The notes under the pieces: model-generated
Told to the model about the DNA's origin: nothing
The model's input: the letters and a program-made list of their open reading frames with translations, nothing else
Databases searched by the model: none
Source: Topomyia yanbarensis
Taxonomy: Eukaryota > Arthropoda > Insecta > Diptera > Culicidae
Direction of reading: 5' to 3'
Assembly: GCF_030247195.1 (NCBI RefSeq)
Contig: NC_080671.1
Coordinates: 99,311,845-99,375,844, forward strand
Length of the DNA: 64,000 nucleotides
Position numbers and translations under genes: made by a program
Shown: in pieces, positions 21,701 to 33,521 of the stretch
Numbering within the stretch: position 1 is the stretch's first letter
Layout of the letters: each line of letters begins with the position of its first letter

Positions 21701-21797
21701 GTTTACACTACAGAGTTATAACACGTTTTAATAATTAGCAACAAGTAAAATGTCACCAAGATAGCATAAAAACCCGTTTTAACTGGTAGTGCGAACG
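21701..21797. mobile_element. about 100-bp fold-back MITE, copy A
   Basis: GTTTACACTACAGAGTTATA and TTTTAACTGGTAGTGCGAAC are imperfect inverted ends. The middle, AATAATTAGCAACAAG(T/A)AAA, is shared with 57999-58104, so these are two copies of one family. Confidence 0.7.
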
Positions 21798-22579
21798 TTG
21801 CATAACAATGTAATTTATCAAATAATTTCATTTTTTCCACCACTAATCGATCAAGAAATACTTAAACATAAGATTGTTTACTTAAGTTCATTAGTACATT
21901 ATTGAAAATTTAAATGGAAAATGAAATTTCATATTTCATGGAGAATCTGTATATTTCCGTTGGCGGGCGTAGGCTTCCTCATCACAGCTCTCAATATGGA
22001 ACTCTTCTTTTGAATATATTTTCTGGATAGACCAGCCTATTTTTACTAGATGGATCAGCCAAATAATGCCAATCACCTAGTGAGATACTTGATTAATTAA
22101 TAGATTACCGTTAAAAGACCTTCAATAAATTATGTTTTGATGGGGAGGGTATATAGCAAATTATAACATATGAAAACAGGCGAGTGAACAAGAACGTGAG
22201 TCGATATGTGTGATAGATTAAATTCATTTGCACGCTCTTGAAAAAAGCAACATTTTTAATGTCACCGTGGTCGTGTCCTGTACACAACCGTTTAATTTTT
22301 TTTTTTTAATTTTTTATTGAACACCCGTTACAACCGTGAATCTAGCTAAAAACAAACCGGACTATCGACTTACATAAGCACAACAAGCCATTTGTATCAT
22401 TTGGAAATGTGTAATCTGTTGATGCAAAAGATGAGGAAGTTTTATGCCGTTTGCAGAACGAGATCAGAAGGTTGCAAGAATCTCAGCTCCAGGAGAGTTT
22501 TCCCTGCTCCAAATAAATAAACAAATAAACAAGATAAAATAAATAAATAAACAAGTCGATCAGAGCACGAAGCTTGATT
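21798..22579. other. unassigned sequence
   Basis: AT-rich with an AAATAAACAAATAAAC simple repeat at about 22505. The part from about 22400 may be the eroded N-terminal region of the transposase relic that follows. Confidence 0.3.
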
Positions 22580-22972
22580 GCGTGGTGCAGGATGCCGAAA
22601 TTTACGTCAAGGCAAACTTTAAATAGCTTTCTGAACAGGAAAATTATAAGTTGACTGGAAGAGGAAAGGTGGCAAAGATGTCCAAACACATTAAGCTATC
22701 AACATTCGCAAAGAAATATCTCGTGTGGCAGGCCATCTGTTCCTGCGGTTTGAAGAGCGACTGTTACATTACTACCGATACCATCAATCAGGAAATTTAT
22801 GTGCAGGAGTGCCTGGAAACACATTTGTTGCGTTTCCCCAAGCAACACTAATGGTTGCGCACTGTTTTGACCAGATTTGGCATCTTCCCATTATGGTAAA
22901 AAGAAGTGTTATGCCGCGAACAATTTCCAGATGGTTCCCAAAACCTAACGCTCGAAGGTACGATACGTAAAT
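22580..22972 (+). pseudogene. ITmD37E-like transposase fragment (Tc1/mariner)
   Basis: The frame reads Q-D-A-E-I-Y-V-K (the position of the first catalytic D is degraded), then FAKKYLVWQAICSCGLKS and TINQEIYVQECLET. After a frame change P-D-L-A-S-S-H-Y-G-K (second catalytic D, about 22875) is followed by A-A-N-N and M-V-P-K, then a stop. The VWQAICSCGLKS block and PDLASSHY are characteristic of DD37E-type mariner relatives. The C-terminal catalytic E is lost. A related fragment is on the opposite strand at 58590-59085. Confidence 0.68.
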
Positions 22973-23009
22973 CTGATTTGCAAAGAAACTAAATCATCAT
23001 CATGGAGAT

Positions 23010-23405
23010 TCACATGCTTCTCGGTTTCGCTGATGACAATCGTCGGAGTCAATCGCAGCGAAGTGGAAGAGGTGTTTGAACCTTTGAAAAAAGGAGACTG
23101 CGAGAAACGGACTAACTAAAAACTTCAACAGAACCTGGTAGCTGGTAGAGAGCGAGGTAGTCCGAATGGTGTTAGATTCGAGGTGAAAATGGATGGGCTA
23201 CGGGGTGAGATGGTCGACGAGTTCATATATCTAGTAATACTCTAGATGTTGGCCACAACATGATAGCCAAAATGCGTGCTACAGCTGTGAATTGGCCTAC
23301 CTACGGTTTGCGCAGTCAGCTGAAGTTCCTTAGCCTACAAAACCTGCTATATACAAATCGCTGATACTCTCTGTGGCTTAATTCGACAATGAGACGTGGT
23401 CGTTG
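23010..23405 (+). pseudogene. RTE-clade reverse transcriptase fragment
   Basis: The DNA encodes M-L-L-G-F-A-D-D (motif C, about 23015) followed by V-G-V-N-R-S-E-V-E-E-V-F-E-P-L-K-K. Further on come a W-L-V-A-G-R-E-R-G and an E-F-I-Y-L block, separated by frame shifts. The same order is seen, better preserved, at 47555-48200. Upstream domains are absent. Confidence 0.62.
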
Positions 23406-24627
23406 AAGACGGGTGTGGTTTTAACGAGAACCTTAAATAAACATTTCTGGCTGTCATCTAACGTAAAACAACACAAAACAAAGCGTTTAATCCAACTTTT
23501 TTTTTATTCTTTTCTTGTATCATTATTCCGAGGACTAATTTGTATTTTTATTAAAGTTACACTACAGAAGTGTTTGCCTGTCAGCGAAATTAGATTAATA
23601 TTGTTGATTTATTTTCTGATTATGGTAGTACGAACCTGCCAACTCGTGGAAACGACCGGAAGGAAAACATTCATTGCTTTTGTGGGGCTCAACTTGAGAC
23701 CTGTGTGAGCCAAGTTTCACAAGTTTGATTATTTGCAATAGTAATTAACGATTACGATTAACCATATCACCTACTGATGTGTGAATTTGTTATGTACTGA
23801 ATATTTTGCCGTGTTGCTAATTACAAACCATTACTAGTAGGGATATATGTAGCAAAGAAAACGATGTTAACGAATGCCCTCTACGAAGAACCCCCGTACC
23901 GGAAGATGATTAGTTTTTTTTAAATTTGTTATGCTGTTAATGATGGGCAAAAATTTTTGCTTATGGATAGGGTTTTAGTGGGGAGTCTAATAGATAAACT
24001 GGTAAACGTTAAGTCAGAATGAACCAATTGTATGCCAACACAAGTTCACTCTAGCTTAATATCGACCACGTGTGCCGGTGGGAAATTATTCTACGATTTA
24101 CGCAAATTGGGAAAACGAACAGTGGTGGATGACGTGACGAAAAAAATTCAATCATAAATGATGAGAACATAAACAGCATTCCGCGATGAAAATGAGAAAT
24201 GTATCCTTAAAAAAATCCATAGGCAATTATTTTTACTAATAATAGGTAATATTTGACCTGAGTCACTCTCACTATAGCAAACACCGACTTATCCTTGTAT
24301 TATAGACAGAATATGTTTCGGAACTCCCGATCCATTGCGTTAAAAACGGTGCCTTCCCAAAGGGCGAATGCAATTAGTTGTCTAATGAAACAGAAAATAC
24401 TCAGGCAACTGATTGTTCGAACTAAACCTATGGAAATACAGTAGCGGTTTATATCAGTTCTGAACTCGACGCCGAAAGCCCCCAGGCAGGGGATGAAAAG
24501 TCCAACAGCCCTTCGATCGGTTAACATTATATGCCTATTGTAATATATGTATCAAATATATGGGAAAAATAACATACAGTAAATTTAAATGAATATAAAT
24601 AGAAACCTTCTCCGTCACAATTAAATT
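23406..24627. other. unassigned sequence
   Basis: Short frames only. A TATAAATAG word sits at about 24595, 30 bases before the unidentified ORF. No gene recognised. Confidence 0.3.
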
Positions 24628-25116
24628 ATGTATGCGCTAAACTTGGGCTGTGAAATTCCGCGGAGCGAAATTTCGCCTGCTGGTTTGCCCGGCCGATCGT
24701 TCCCCCACGATTCCGGCGGCTTGGAACCAACAAGGGACTTCTCACTCAACAAAATTGATGTGACACACGTAACCTTCCCGGGGGAAGATTTGAAGCCGGC
24801 TCCATCTTCTTCGCTAGTTGAAAATATTCTCTGCTCACTCACCCACAGAGAGCAACCGTCCTTCAACTCTTCCCCCATCGATGAAGTGTCGCCTGCCGAT
24901 TCGGGGTTGGTTCAAGATTTCGGGATTCCAGCAATCTCCCCGGTTGATCTTCAACGAACCCCGTTTTGGGCAAGGGATAAACTAATATCCAACATCAAAT
25001 TTGTGATACCGAGACAGCGCCTGTTTGGGACGCTTCGGGCTGTCACCTGCCTTAGGGTTCGGGTGGGAAAAAGAGTAGCAAATATTTTGACGCGAACGAT
25101 GTTGTCCAGTATTTGA
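24628..25116 (+). CDS. unidentified 162-codon ORF
   Basis: An uninterrupted frame of 162 codons in sequence of clearly higher GC content than its flanks. The product is rich in serine, proline and leucine, starts with an L-G-C-E-I-P-R-S-E segment and ends with a basic part (R-V-R-V-G-K-R-V-A-N-I-L-T-R). No transmembrane segment, signal peptide or catalytic motif is visible. A run of about 13 A follows the stop at 25128, which suggests a retrotransposed 3' end. A TATAAATAG word lies about 30 bases upstream. It could be the ORF1 or tail of a retroelement, a processed pseudogene or a host exon; I cannot tell which. The minus strand is also open for 85 codons here, so coding is not certain. Confidence 0.35.
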   Translation: MYALNLGCEIPRSEISPAGLPGRSFPHDSGGLEPTRDFSLNKIDVTHVTFPGEDLKPAPSSSLVENILCSLTHREQPSFNSSPIDEVSPADSGLVQDFGIPAISPVDLQRTPFWARDKLISNIKFVIPRQRLFGTLRAVTCLRVRVGKRVANILTRTMLSSI

Positions 25117-25819
25117 TTGAGTAATGAAAAAAAAAAAAATAGTAAAATTTGTGAAGGTACTTATCAATTGTCGTTTCGAGCAGGTCCGACTTTTTTGCGC
25201 ACTTGTTCAGAGTCAGATTAGGTTCGCGAAAGGGCTTGGGCTTATGAACGAGCGCTCACAGTATCTTGAAGAAGGAAAAATAAAGCAAAAGAAAGTAGTT
25301 GAGGTGAGTCTTGACGTGGAGACGTACTGCGTACTGGGGTGGTGGTGGTGATGAGGGTGGCATACTTATATATTACTACTTATATAATTGAATGGTGGGA
25401 TGAGTTAGTCTATGAAACTGCCGAACGGTTCAGGGTGGTTTTGTGTGTTGTGCGTTAGTTCTGAACTAATGTTTGTCACAAATGAGCAGAAGTACAGATT
25501 GTCAGGAACTCACGGTAAATTTCAAAAGATTTTTGAATTTCCCAACCTCGAAAACAATATAATAAACTAAAATTGGTGTCTTGCAGAATTTACTCTTTTA
25601 GAATCCGTTATTGGACACCATAATCCTTCAGCATTACATTTTACCTTGACGTGGAACGGCGGCTTTTCCACTAAAGCAGTATTACAGTGATTATACCACA
25701 TAAATGCTTTAGGTACGGCATGGTCGAAATAACGTACAAAATGGGTTTAGGGAAAAGTTCTCTCTAGAGATGCCCCGGGCTTGACAATTAGCCCTGGTTT
25801 GGGACTCTTTTAAACTTGA
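25117..25819. other. unassigned sequence
   Basis: Begins with the A tract after the 24.6-kb ORF. No gene or element end recognised. Confidence 0.3.
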
Positions 25820-26880
25820 AGTGTCCCATGCCAAGACTTCCGAAGATGACACTGTACCAGATGATCGCGATCATCCACGCATACCTACGCTCGCTGTCTT
25901 CCAAGCATAATAATACCCCGGTGATAAAGTGTACCGTCTAGCACCAAGTATCATTGAAGTGTCTACCCTCGGCCCTAGCAACATACGTCCATCCATTCCG
26001 TTGAACCAATAAAAAAATAACGCTCATATTTACTAGATAACACATTCCATGACGACATGACAGGGAACTATCTCCATCAACATGGCCATTAGGACTCTGT
26101 TTCCGACAATTTCACGAAAAGTTTGACATTTGGGAGCCCCCACAGCGCTGAATTTGTAATTAAATTTTGTTTGGAATACTGTATTGTTACCTTTGCTTGT
26201 TGCTCGATTGTCTGTGTTGTTATATATTGTTACTGTACATGTTGAATAATTTTAAGTAACAGTCTGTATGGCAGAATTAGCCAAAGACGAAGGAATAAAT
26301 AAATAAAAAAAAATAAAAAACTAGTAATATGGGTTAACCCACTCTTTTCTAGAATCTGAACTGCACACTGAAGATTAGGTATCGCGATCATTCAACAACA
26401 CACGCGAATATGTGAATGGCCACATGGTTACAAAATCGAATGTATACATGCGAAGTAACGTAAGCGCTAACACACGCGACAAATACGTTAACATACAAAC
26501 GCTTGAATCCTTCGCGATCACCTACTCTCGCGATATCGAAAACCTGATAACACCACAGGGATAAAATGAACGTTTTAGCACTTGTATATTTACAAACGCC
26601 GTCTCAAACGTAAATCCACAGATGCCCGCGTTCGCGCGACCATGAATCGGTCGCGTCTGGAAGTCTCTACACTCGGTCCTCGAACCAATCCAAAAATAAC
26701 GCTAATATCCACGAGATAACACGTTCCTTGGCGACATAACCGGTAACTATTGCTATTTTCTAGCATCTGAACAGCACATTGAAAATAAAGCATCATATTC
26801 ACGGTCCTGGCGATTATTCAATAACACACGCGAATATACAAATGACCACGCGGTTACAAACCCGGAAGTGATAGTTCATT
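25820..26880. repeat. 409-bp tandem repeat split by a LINE end
   Basis: GAACCAAT...AAAAATAACGCT, AGATAACAC and CGACAT words at about 26003-26060 recur at about 26682-26740, 679 bases apart. Downstream words (TCTAG(A/C)ATCTGAAC and AACACACGCGAATAT) recur at 409 bases. The 270-base difference equals the LINE fragment inserted in the left copy, so the underlying unit is about 409 bp. Nature of the repeat unknown; CGCGAATA-type words dominate. Confidence 0.6.
26070..26340 (+). mobile_element. LINE 3' end inserted in a tandem repeat
   Basis: This segment is absent from the second copy of the surrounding repeat. It ends with GAAGGAATAAATAAATAAAA and an A-rich tail, the form of a LINE 3' terminus. 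It is too short to assign to a clade; a CR1-like origin is plausible. Its exact target-site duplication could not be fixed. Confidence 0.5.
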
Positions 26881-27204
26881 TGTGGCAGGAGAATAAAAAG
26901 GTATGGAATATTGTGTTCTTTCGTTTTTCTAGAAAAAAAAAACAAATTTTCACCTTCCATCGCGTTTGAATCTGCTTCGCTTCTTTTTCGTTTCGTAAAG
27001 CTAAAGCGAATTAGGTCCCTCAGGGGTCAGTTCTGGCCGTCACCCTTTTCCTGCAATTCTTTGTTCTCAGTTGTAGTCTTCGTCTACGCGGACGATAGCG
27101 TCTTCGTGGTCAACGTAAAGCAGGTTCATAGGCAGCTCTAGTCGGAAGGTAAAAGGGGGAGGGGGTCACGTATTTTGGCTAAATGTATAAGATGCACGAT
27201 GTGG

Positions 27205-27385
27205 AAAATGGAATTTCGACTTTTGGAAATGCGCTTACTAACATGCGTATAGAGTGGCACAGAATTTGACAAATCATGTACCGAAACTATTGAAGATATC
27301 CCCCAAGGAAGCCACTAAGAATTACTTGTATCCGTTCCACCCATCAATGATATTTATTCTATCAACTACAATGCATTACATAAAC
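27205..27385 (+). pseudogene. possible CR1-like reverse transcriptase fragment
   Basis: The frame contains D-I-P-Q-G-S-H (motif B pattern, about 27295) and, after a stop, P-P-I-N-D-I, matching the spacing of PQGS...FINDI in CR1/Jockey reverse transcriptases. It is a short and decayed match directly left of the 116-bp array. Confidence 0.4.
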
Positions 27386-27389
27386 ATAA

Positions 27390-28135
27390 ATTTCTGGTAC
27401 CTACTCTTCAAGACCATTCCGACAATTCCCATATTGCATGGGTTGTAGGGAATTTCCGCTAAACCAGATGACGCCATCTTGGATTTCAAAATGACGTCAA
27501 ACATAAATTTTTAGCACCTACTCTTCAAGACCATTCCGAAAATACCCATATTGATTGGGTTATAGCGAATTTCGCTAAACCGGAGGTCGCCATTTTTGAT
27601 TTCAAAATGGCGTCAAAAATCAATTTCTGGAACCTACTCTTCAAGACCATTCAGAAAATACCCATATTAATTTGGTTATAGCGAATTTTGCTAAACCGGA
27701 AGTTACCATCTTTAATTTCAAAAAGGCGTCAAAAATCAACTTCTGGCGCCTACTCTTCAAGACCATTCCGAAAATACCCATATTGATTGGGTTATAGCGA
27801 ATTTCGCTAAACCGGAAGTCGCCGTCTTTGATTTCAATATGGCGTCAAAAATCAATTTCTGGCACCTACTCTTCAAGACCATTCCGAAAACACCCATATT
27901 GATTGGGTTATAGCGAATTTAGCAAAACCGGAAGTCGCCATCTTTGATTTCAAAATGGCGTCAAAATCAATGTCTGGCACATATTCTTCAAGACCATTCC
28001 GAAAATACCCATATTGATTGGGTTATAGCGAATTTCGCTGAACCGGAAGTCGCCATCTTTGATTTCAAAATGGCGTCAAAAACCAATTTCTGGAACCTAC
28101 TCTTCAAGACCATTCCGAAAATACCCATATTGTTG
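27390..28135. repeat. 116-bp tandem array
   Basis: CCTACTCTTCAAGACCATTC begins copies at 27400, 27517, 27633, 27749, 27865, 27980 and 28096, giving units of 115-117 bp. Each contains a GGTTATAGCGAATTTCGCTA segment and AAACCGGAAGTCGCCAT. The outer copies are more diverged than the inner ones. Frames rotate through the unit because 116 is not a multiple of three, which explains the scattered 60-70-codon frames. A related repeat in the opposite orientation is at 60730-61200. Confidence 0.95.
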
Positions 28136-28214
28136 GGGTGCGGGCCATAAGGAATCTTCCAGATCCGTCTCTTCCATCTTTCCGAAAATCTTTTAAGTCT
28201 TTTGCATTCAAAAG

Positions 28215-28380
28215 GACTTGCATTTTTGCAAAAACCGCGTTGAGTGGATAATCCGCGTAAAAAAAACCGCGTTAATTGGAAAATCCGCGTGAAAAAAAAC
28301 CGCGTTAATTGGAAAATCCGCGTAAAAAAAACCTTGTAAAAAACCGCGAAAAAAACCGCATAAAAAACCTGGGTGTATAA
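28215..28380. repeat. CCGCGTTAA-rich repeat, MITE-derived
   Basis: Several direct copies of AACCGCGTTAATTGGAAAAT-like units and a right end AAAAAACCTGGGTGTA. The TTTTACGCGG words and the end relate it to the TA MITE at 21192-21309. The left boundary is unclear. Confidence 0.55.
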
Positions 28381-28703
28381 CTTTTCTGTGTGTTGACTTA
28401 GACGACGCCATCTTGAAAACTAAAAGCTTTTGTCTAAACAATGTTCACGGTTGTACAAGTATAGGTTAAGAGCAAAAAACGCGTTTAACAGTAGTTTGAC
28501 TCAGTAACAATCTTACAACTGTGTCCAAATTTTGATGTGCACGGCCTTTACTGTTACACGGCTACGTTAAACTATGGCAATCAGCTGTGTCAAAGTGACG
28601 AATTATTACAAGATTGTCAACAATTTGAGGTTGTGTAGATCAGGACCGTTGGTGATTTAGAAATCAGCTGTTTCAGTCTTTAAAAATCAAAATAAAAGCT
28701 TCA

Positions 28704-28849
28704 TACTAGCCGACGTTTCAGCCTTTGGTGATGGTCTTTTTCAAGGTAAACTATAATTTTATTAGAGAAGTGTTATGGTTTTGTTCTCTAATAAAAATAT
28801 AATTTCCCTTGAGAAAGATCATCACCATATGCCGAAACGTCTGGTAGTA
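28704..28849. repeat. 146-bp foldback element
   Basis: Arms 28704-28767 and 28786-28849 (64 bases each) pair with scattered mismatches around an 18-base loop. The left arm starts TACTAGCCGACGTTTC and the right arm ends CGAAACGTCTGGTAGTA. No target duplication identified. Confidence 0.8.
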
Positions 28850-31739
28850 GCCGACTTCAAAATCACCATTATCAACAATGAGCATTCCTAATACACACAT
28901 TAAAATGTGATTTTTAAATTGTTTTAATCCAACGATATTTTTCAGAATCCAGCCAGAGATGTAGAATGATAGTACAAAGAAAGGAGCTATTTTTATTTTA
29001 TGAGACAATTTCTTTTTCTTGTATGATGCTGAAACACTTGGAACGTTAATTCTTTGACAATTAAGATTACAAAAGGACGTTACTCAAAATATTATTCATC
29101 GATTATCTTGAAACTCCATCCAAAAATGTAGAATGATGTAATAAAATAAAACTGGCGTTAAACGTGTAACTGAAATATGTTATGTGTCCATTTTGGTTTT
29201 TACTTTTCGTAATTGATCTTTTGACCTGAAACTCAAATAAAAAGAGCCTCAAAAAAATTACAACTCTAACCCAGTTCAAAAATAGAAACGGCACAATAAA
29301 GCAACCTCAGTCACGATTCCAAAACATGTTGGAATTCCAATCCTGCCTTGTTTCGGCCCCGATTCCTTCCTAAATCCACTCATTTGTGACAACGCATTAA
29401 TTAGTTATTTGAAAGTGTCAAAAATACTCTATTGTGGACGGATTACATAGAATCATAAGTTCCAAACATTATTCATGTAATACGAAGCAAACAATATGAT
29501 TTGTACAAGCACCAACCATCCTACCATCGGCGAACGATTTTGATTATTACAATTATAGATAATTACTAACTATTACCAATAACGTTTTACTTGCCTGTAG
29601 TGATGTGTAGATGTAAAGTAGTGAAATAATCGAAAAGAATAAAATAAAAGTATAAGTGTGAGTGAAAAAAGATGTGTGTACTTACGCGTTGAAACCATGA
29701 TTTTTTTTTAGTTTCATGAAATAATAATATAGTTCTACAGAATTTGATAAAACAACAAATGGCGTGAGGATGGGTGACTAAATGAATCTTCAAGCCTACA
29801 GCTACGATTAATTGCCCTATTGATTGATGTACGGGTGATAAATATTGACAACCCAAGCCGAAAGATTTGACCCAACATCACTACACCTTAGGAAACGAGC
29901 TGCTCTAGATGTTTAACAACGGAACTCATCTCAAGTGTTTTTTTTTCTTGACTTTATGTAAAAAACAAACGGAAACAGCATAGCAGAAAACCGGAAAAGT
30001 GAAACAGAAACCAGTACGAAAGATGTGTCAGAAATAGAAGAAACAAAAAAACTAAGTTAAAACTTTGATACGTGATTCCATTCAGCAAAAGATAAATTTC
30101 ATAGGACAAAACACACACACACACACGAACAACGAAAGCCTTCACCATCGAACGAAAAATGACCCAATATCGGTTACGGACCCTGCCAGGAATCAGTTTA
30201 GCAAAGTTGCAATTTGTTTTACTGTGATTTTTGGTTGCTTGCTTGCTATAAGAAATGCTATCAAAATTGATGTGACGGACCGAATAGCAGAGATGCATTT
30301 TCGCGCAATCAATGAATATGGAATTAACTAAAGTATAACAAACTGGGTGCATACTTGCTGGCATGTTGCACTCTTATTCGGGAGTCTCTGCTTCTTTCCC
30401 TTTCCCACGCGGACAACATCGAAATAGAGGTGATGACTTGATTTTACTGTTTTTGCTTGGCTGTTTTGGTTTCGGGTTTAAATGATTAAATTGAACCCCT
30501 TACCTTGTGACAGAAATGGTTACAGATTCATAAACGTGTACCTACTTTTTTAGGGCGTTTCGCAGGGGTCATTCACACTAGCGAGTTTTTTTTACGTTTT
30601 CTGAGATAACTCTGTTCGAACGAAACATACAGGATAAATACGATTATTGTTGGGTTATCGCTTACTTCTAAAAAACAGTTAGTATTGTGTGGTTGGGACA
30701 CTGTGGTTATTTGCATTCTAGAAGGTAATAGTGAGTTACGATACTCTTTTGATTGCTCTGAAACTAGCTGCCCTGCAACGGGTGCTTTTAATGTTCTGCT
30801 GTTCTCAGTTTTGTTTTTTTTCGATAGCTACTTTACTTAATGGTTTTGGTAAAAAATTTGCTTTTTGAAAAAGGTTTTCAAAACACGAAGAAAAATATGG
30901 ATGGCACTGATCTGTAATTGATTGAGCAATTGTTCAAACGTTTGCCGCCTTCCACTTTCACCGAGGGGTCCATATTTTTCTTCGCAGTTAATCATTCCGA
31001 AAGAACACCTTCAACTTTGTCTCTTTACTGATTCTGCTGATGTACCGTTGTAATATTTAGTTACAATTTAACAACAGTGGATAGAAACCTTCCTACCAAC
31101 ATACATATACATAGTTATAAAAATAGTTTGTGAGTGACATACCCCTCGTGGTTTGCGCCAAGAGGCAGGCCTTCGCAACGTTTTTATGAGGCGTGCTAGT
31201 GGCGATTAGTGCACCGGAAGCATTGCTTTTTTGCTGGCTCAGCTTCAGTGAGTGTTAACGCCGAGGAAGGGATTTGGAAAAGAACCTGTCGAATATATGT
31301 GTAATACGCTACGGTTAGGAATAATCACGACTACTGTGTGCTACTTTATCATTGGTATAACAACTACTAGGTGTCGAAGGTTAAAGGTATGAAACGAGCT
31401 GTCACTGTGTGCTTCTGTCTCACCGCGGGTATCAACGTGTTTCGTTTTATAGTTACTTAGACATTATCTTGAATCACGACAAGCATTACTGAACCAATAG
31501 GAGCGATCAATGTGTTGCGTTATGAAATGAGAGAGGGGAGCGGACAGAATGGAGTACCGCTAGAAAAGGTGAAGTACGAGAAATTTCAGGTTACTGTAAA
31601 CAGAGTATGCATACGCTGACAGAAAGATTACAAAGAGCGTAACGACATCAATAGGGATATGTTGGGCAATATGAACATCATAATGTTGACATATCTGTAA
31701 AAACAAAATAAATAATTCGAAATTTATAATTCATAGTTC
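28850..31739. other. AT-rich region without recognised genes
   Basis: Nearly 2.9 kb with overlapping short frames on both strands (up to 136 codons, 29954-30364 minus, hydrophobic and cysteine-rich in a low-complexity way). A CA microsatellite lies at about 30110. No splice-supported coding sequence or element ends were found. Could be intron of a host gene. Confidence 0.35.
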
Positions 31740-32030
31740 AAGCAACTCAGTCTTGCGAATTTTCAAAATTAAAATATATGTATTGAGAGAAAAATTAACT
31801 CTTAATATTCAACTGAAAAATCGCATAGTTGGCAGTACTGCCAGGAAAAAAATAATATTTTTTCTAGATTCCTTGAACAATTTTCTTTAAAAGCCATCTT
31901 GCGGTTTGATTCTAGAGTAAATAGAACCGGAGATATGATCAAACGAAAATCAAGAGCTTTGGCAATTTGCCAAAACGGGGGGTGCTCACATGACCCGAGG
32001 GGTGGTTCAATTGTCACAAAAACTTAGGTT
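31740..32030. repeat. partial copy of the 32749-33517 element
   Basis: GAATTTTCAAAATTAAAATA then TGTATTGAGAGAAAAA, and later TTTTTTCTAGA, follow the same order as at about 33010-33130 inside the TAAT-flanked element. Terminal repeats are absent, so this is an internal fragment or a diverged relative. Confidence 0.5.
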
Positions 32031-32284
32031 TTTATATATTGGCCCTAGGTGAACAATTCCTCCAAATTTGGTTCAAATCCGTGAAGGTCGATTACACGTG
32101 CCTTGATCACTTCGCATGGATCTTCATTAAATGGCAATGAATTATATTTGAAAATTCTAGGAAAGTTCTCATGTATTGTCCATCTGTTTTTTTTATTATT
32201 ACGCTAAACAAATCGTGTCTTGCGCCTTGAAAATAACCCCAAGCTTTCAGACTTATTTTGAAATATTACAAGCTGTGATATTCA

Positions 32285-32498
32285 ATATCAATTCTTCAAA
32301 AGGGCTAATGAGATTTTTGTAAACAAACTTATTTCGCTTATTATTCCACTATCGAGTTGAATTTCATGAATCAACATCTTTACCCTTGGTAGAATTAATT
32401 TCAAATATCTTCTGTGTTGAAATCACAACAAATTAAGAGAAATAAGCAAAACAAAAGTTTGTTTACAAATCTTATTAGCCCTATTCAAAAGTTGATAT
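32285..32498. mobile_element. 214-bp MITE, copy A
   Basis: ATATCAATTCTTCAAAAGGG on the left and CCCTATTCAAAAGTTGATAT on the right are inverted ends, followed inward by GCTAATGAGAT / ATCTTATTAGC and a TGTAAACAAACTT pair. A second copy in reverse orientation is at 60076-60388. Confidence 0.8.
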
Positions 32499-32748
32499 GA
32501 AATTGCTGTATTAACGAATGTAATTTGGATTGGATCTGATACCCGTTTGATTTTGTTGCCATTATTTAGCTTAGAAATTGTAGAATCAGGAATCAGAATC
32601 AAAAATAATATGCGCAACAATATATGGGCTACGCAAATTATGATTTCCGTCTGCTTATCGCACCGTCTAACCATGCATCCACAAGCTTCTCATTCGATTG
32701 GTGAGCGCTGAATGAAACACATACCTCAAAAATGCACGCGGGACTAAT

Positions 32749-33517
32749 CGTCGCTGTTGTGCTATCTTATGACAAACGCCATTTTGGGGTAAACTGAGTT
32801 AGATATGCCACATTACTCGTCTAACGAATCTCTACAAGATGGCGTTTCCAGAATTTTGAAATTTTACTTGGTTTCTGAAATATAGCGAGAAAAGTGATTA
32901 GAAATTGTGAGTTTTTTGCTTCAAATCATTATATCTTGGGATTGGCTCAAGTTATAATAAAATTTTAGTTGCTTTTATGTGTAAAATTGTCGTAGGAACA
33001 CAATGGCATAATAATTTTCAAAAGAAAAATACATGTATTGGGAGAAAAACGCAGTTTTAGCTTTAAACTGGAAATATTGCCTATTTGGCAACACTGCAAC
33101 TAAAAATAACTATTTTTTCTAGAAATCCTGACTCATTTCCTTCAAAATACATCTAACCGATTGTTTATAGACCAAATGAAGCCAAAGATATGAATAAAAG
33201 TTAATAATTGATGGTTTTTTCTATGGAAAATTTTCCATGCACGGTTATGACACGCCATACAAATTTTGTCATAAATACACACCTATGACACGTGTGAGTG
33301 CGACTTTTGTTTATATTTTTAGTGAAAACTCGCAACATAGTCAACCGATCTTCGTAATATTTGAGAGATTAGTACAGAATAGGTAGAAGCATCAATTGTC
33401 TTCTCTGAATTTTTTCTACCATTTATAAGTTTCATGATATTCAATCTCAAACTTTAAAAATCGTTTTTCTCGAAATGTGCACAATGGCGCTTGTCATAAG
33501 ATAGCACAACAGCGACG
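32749..33517. mobile_element. 769-bp element with long inverted ends
   Basis: The first 34 bases, starting CGTCGCTGTTGTGCTATCTT, are inverted at the right end (to 33517) with about one mismatch. TAAT flanks both sides (32745-32748 and 33518-33521). There is no open frame. TIR length and a 4-bp duplication do not fit hAT or Tc1; superfamily unassigned. Confidence 0.82.
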
Positions 33518-33521
33518 TAAT

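Noticed and set aside
26911..27141. Frame with a YADD motif (reverse-transcriptase-like)
   Set aside because: The residues around YADD do not follow a reverse transcriptase layout and the motif-B-like piece lies downstream of it rather than upstream, so the order is wrong.
27390..28150. CRISPR-like regular array
   Set aside because: Units are 116 bp, contiguous and without spacers, in eukaryotic DNA; this is a tandem repeat.
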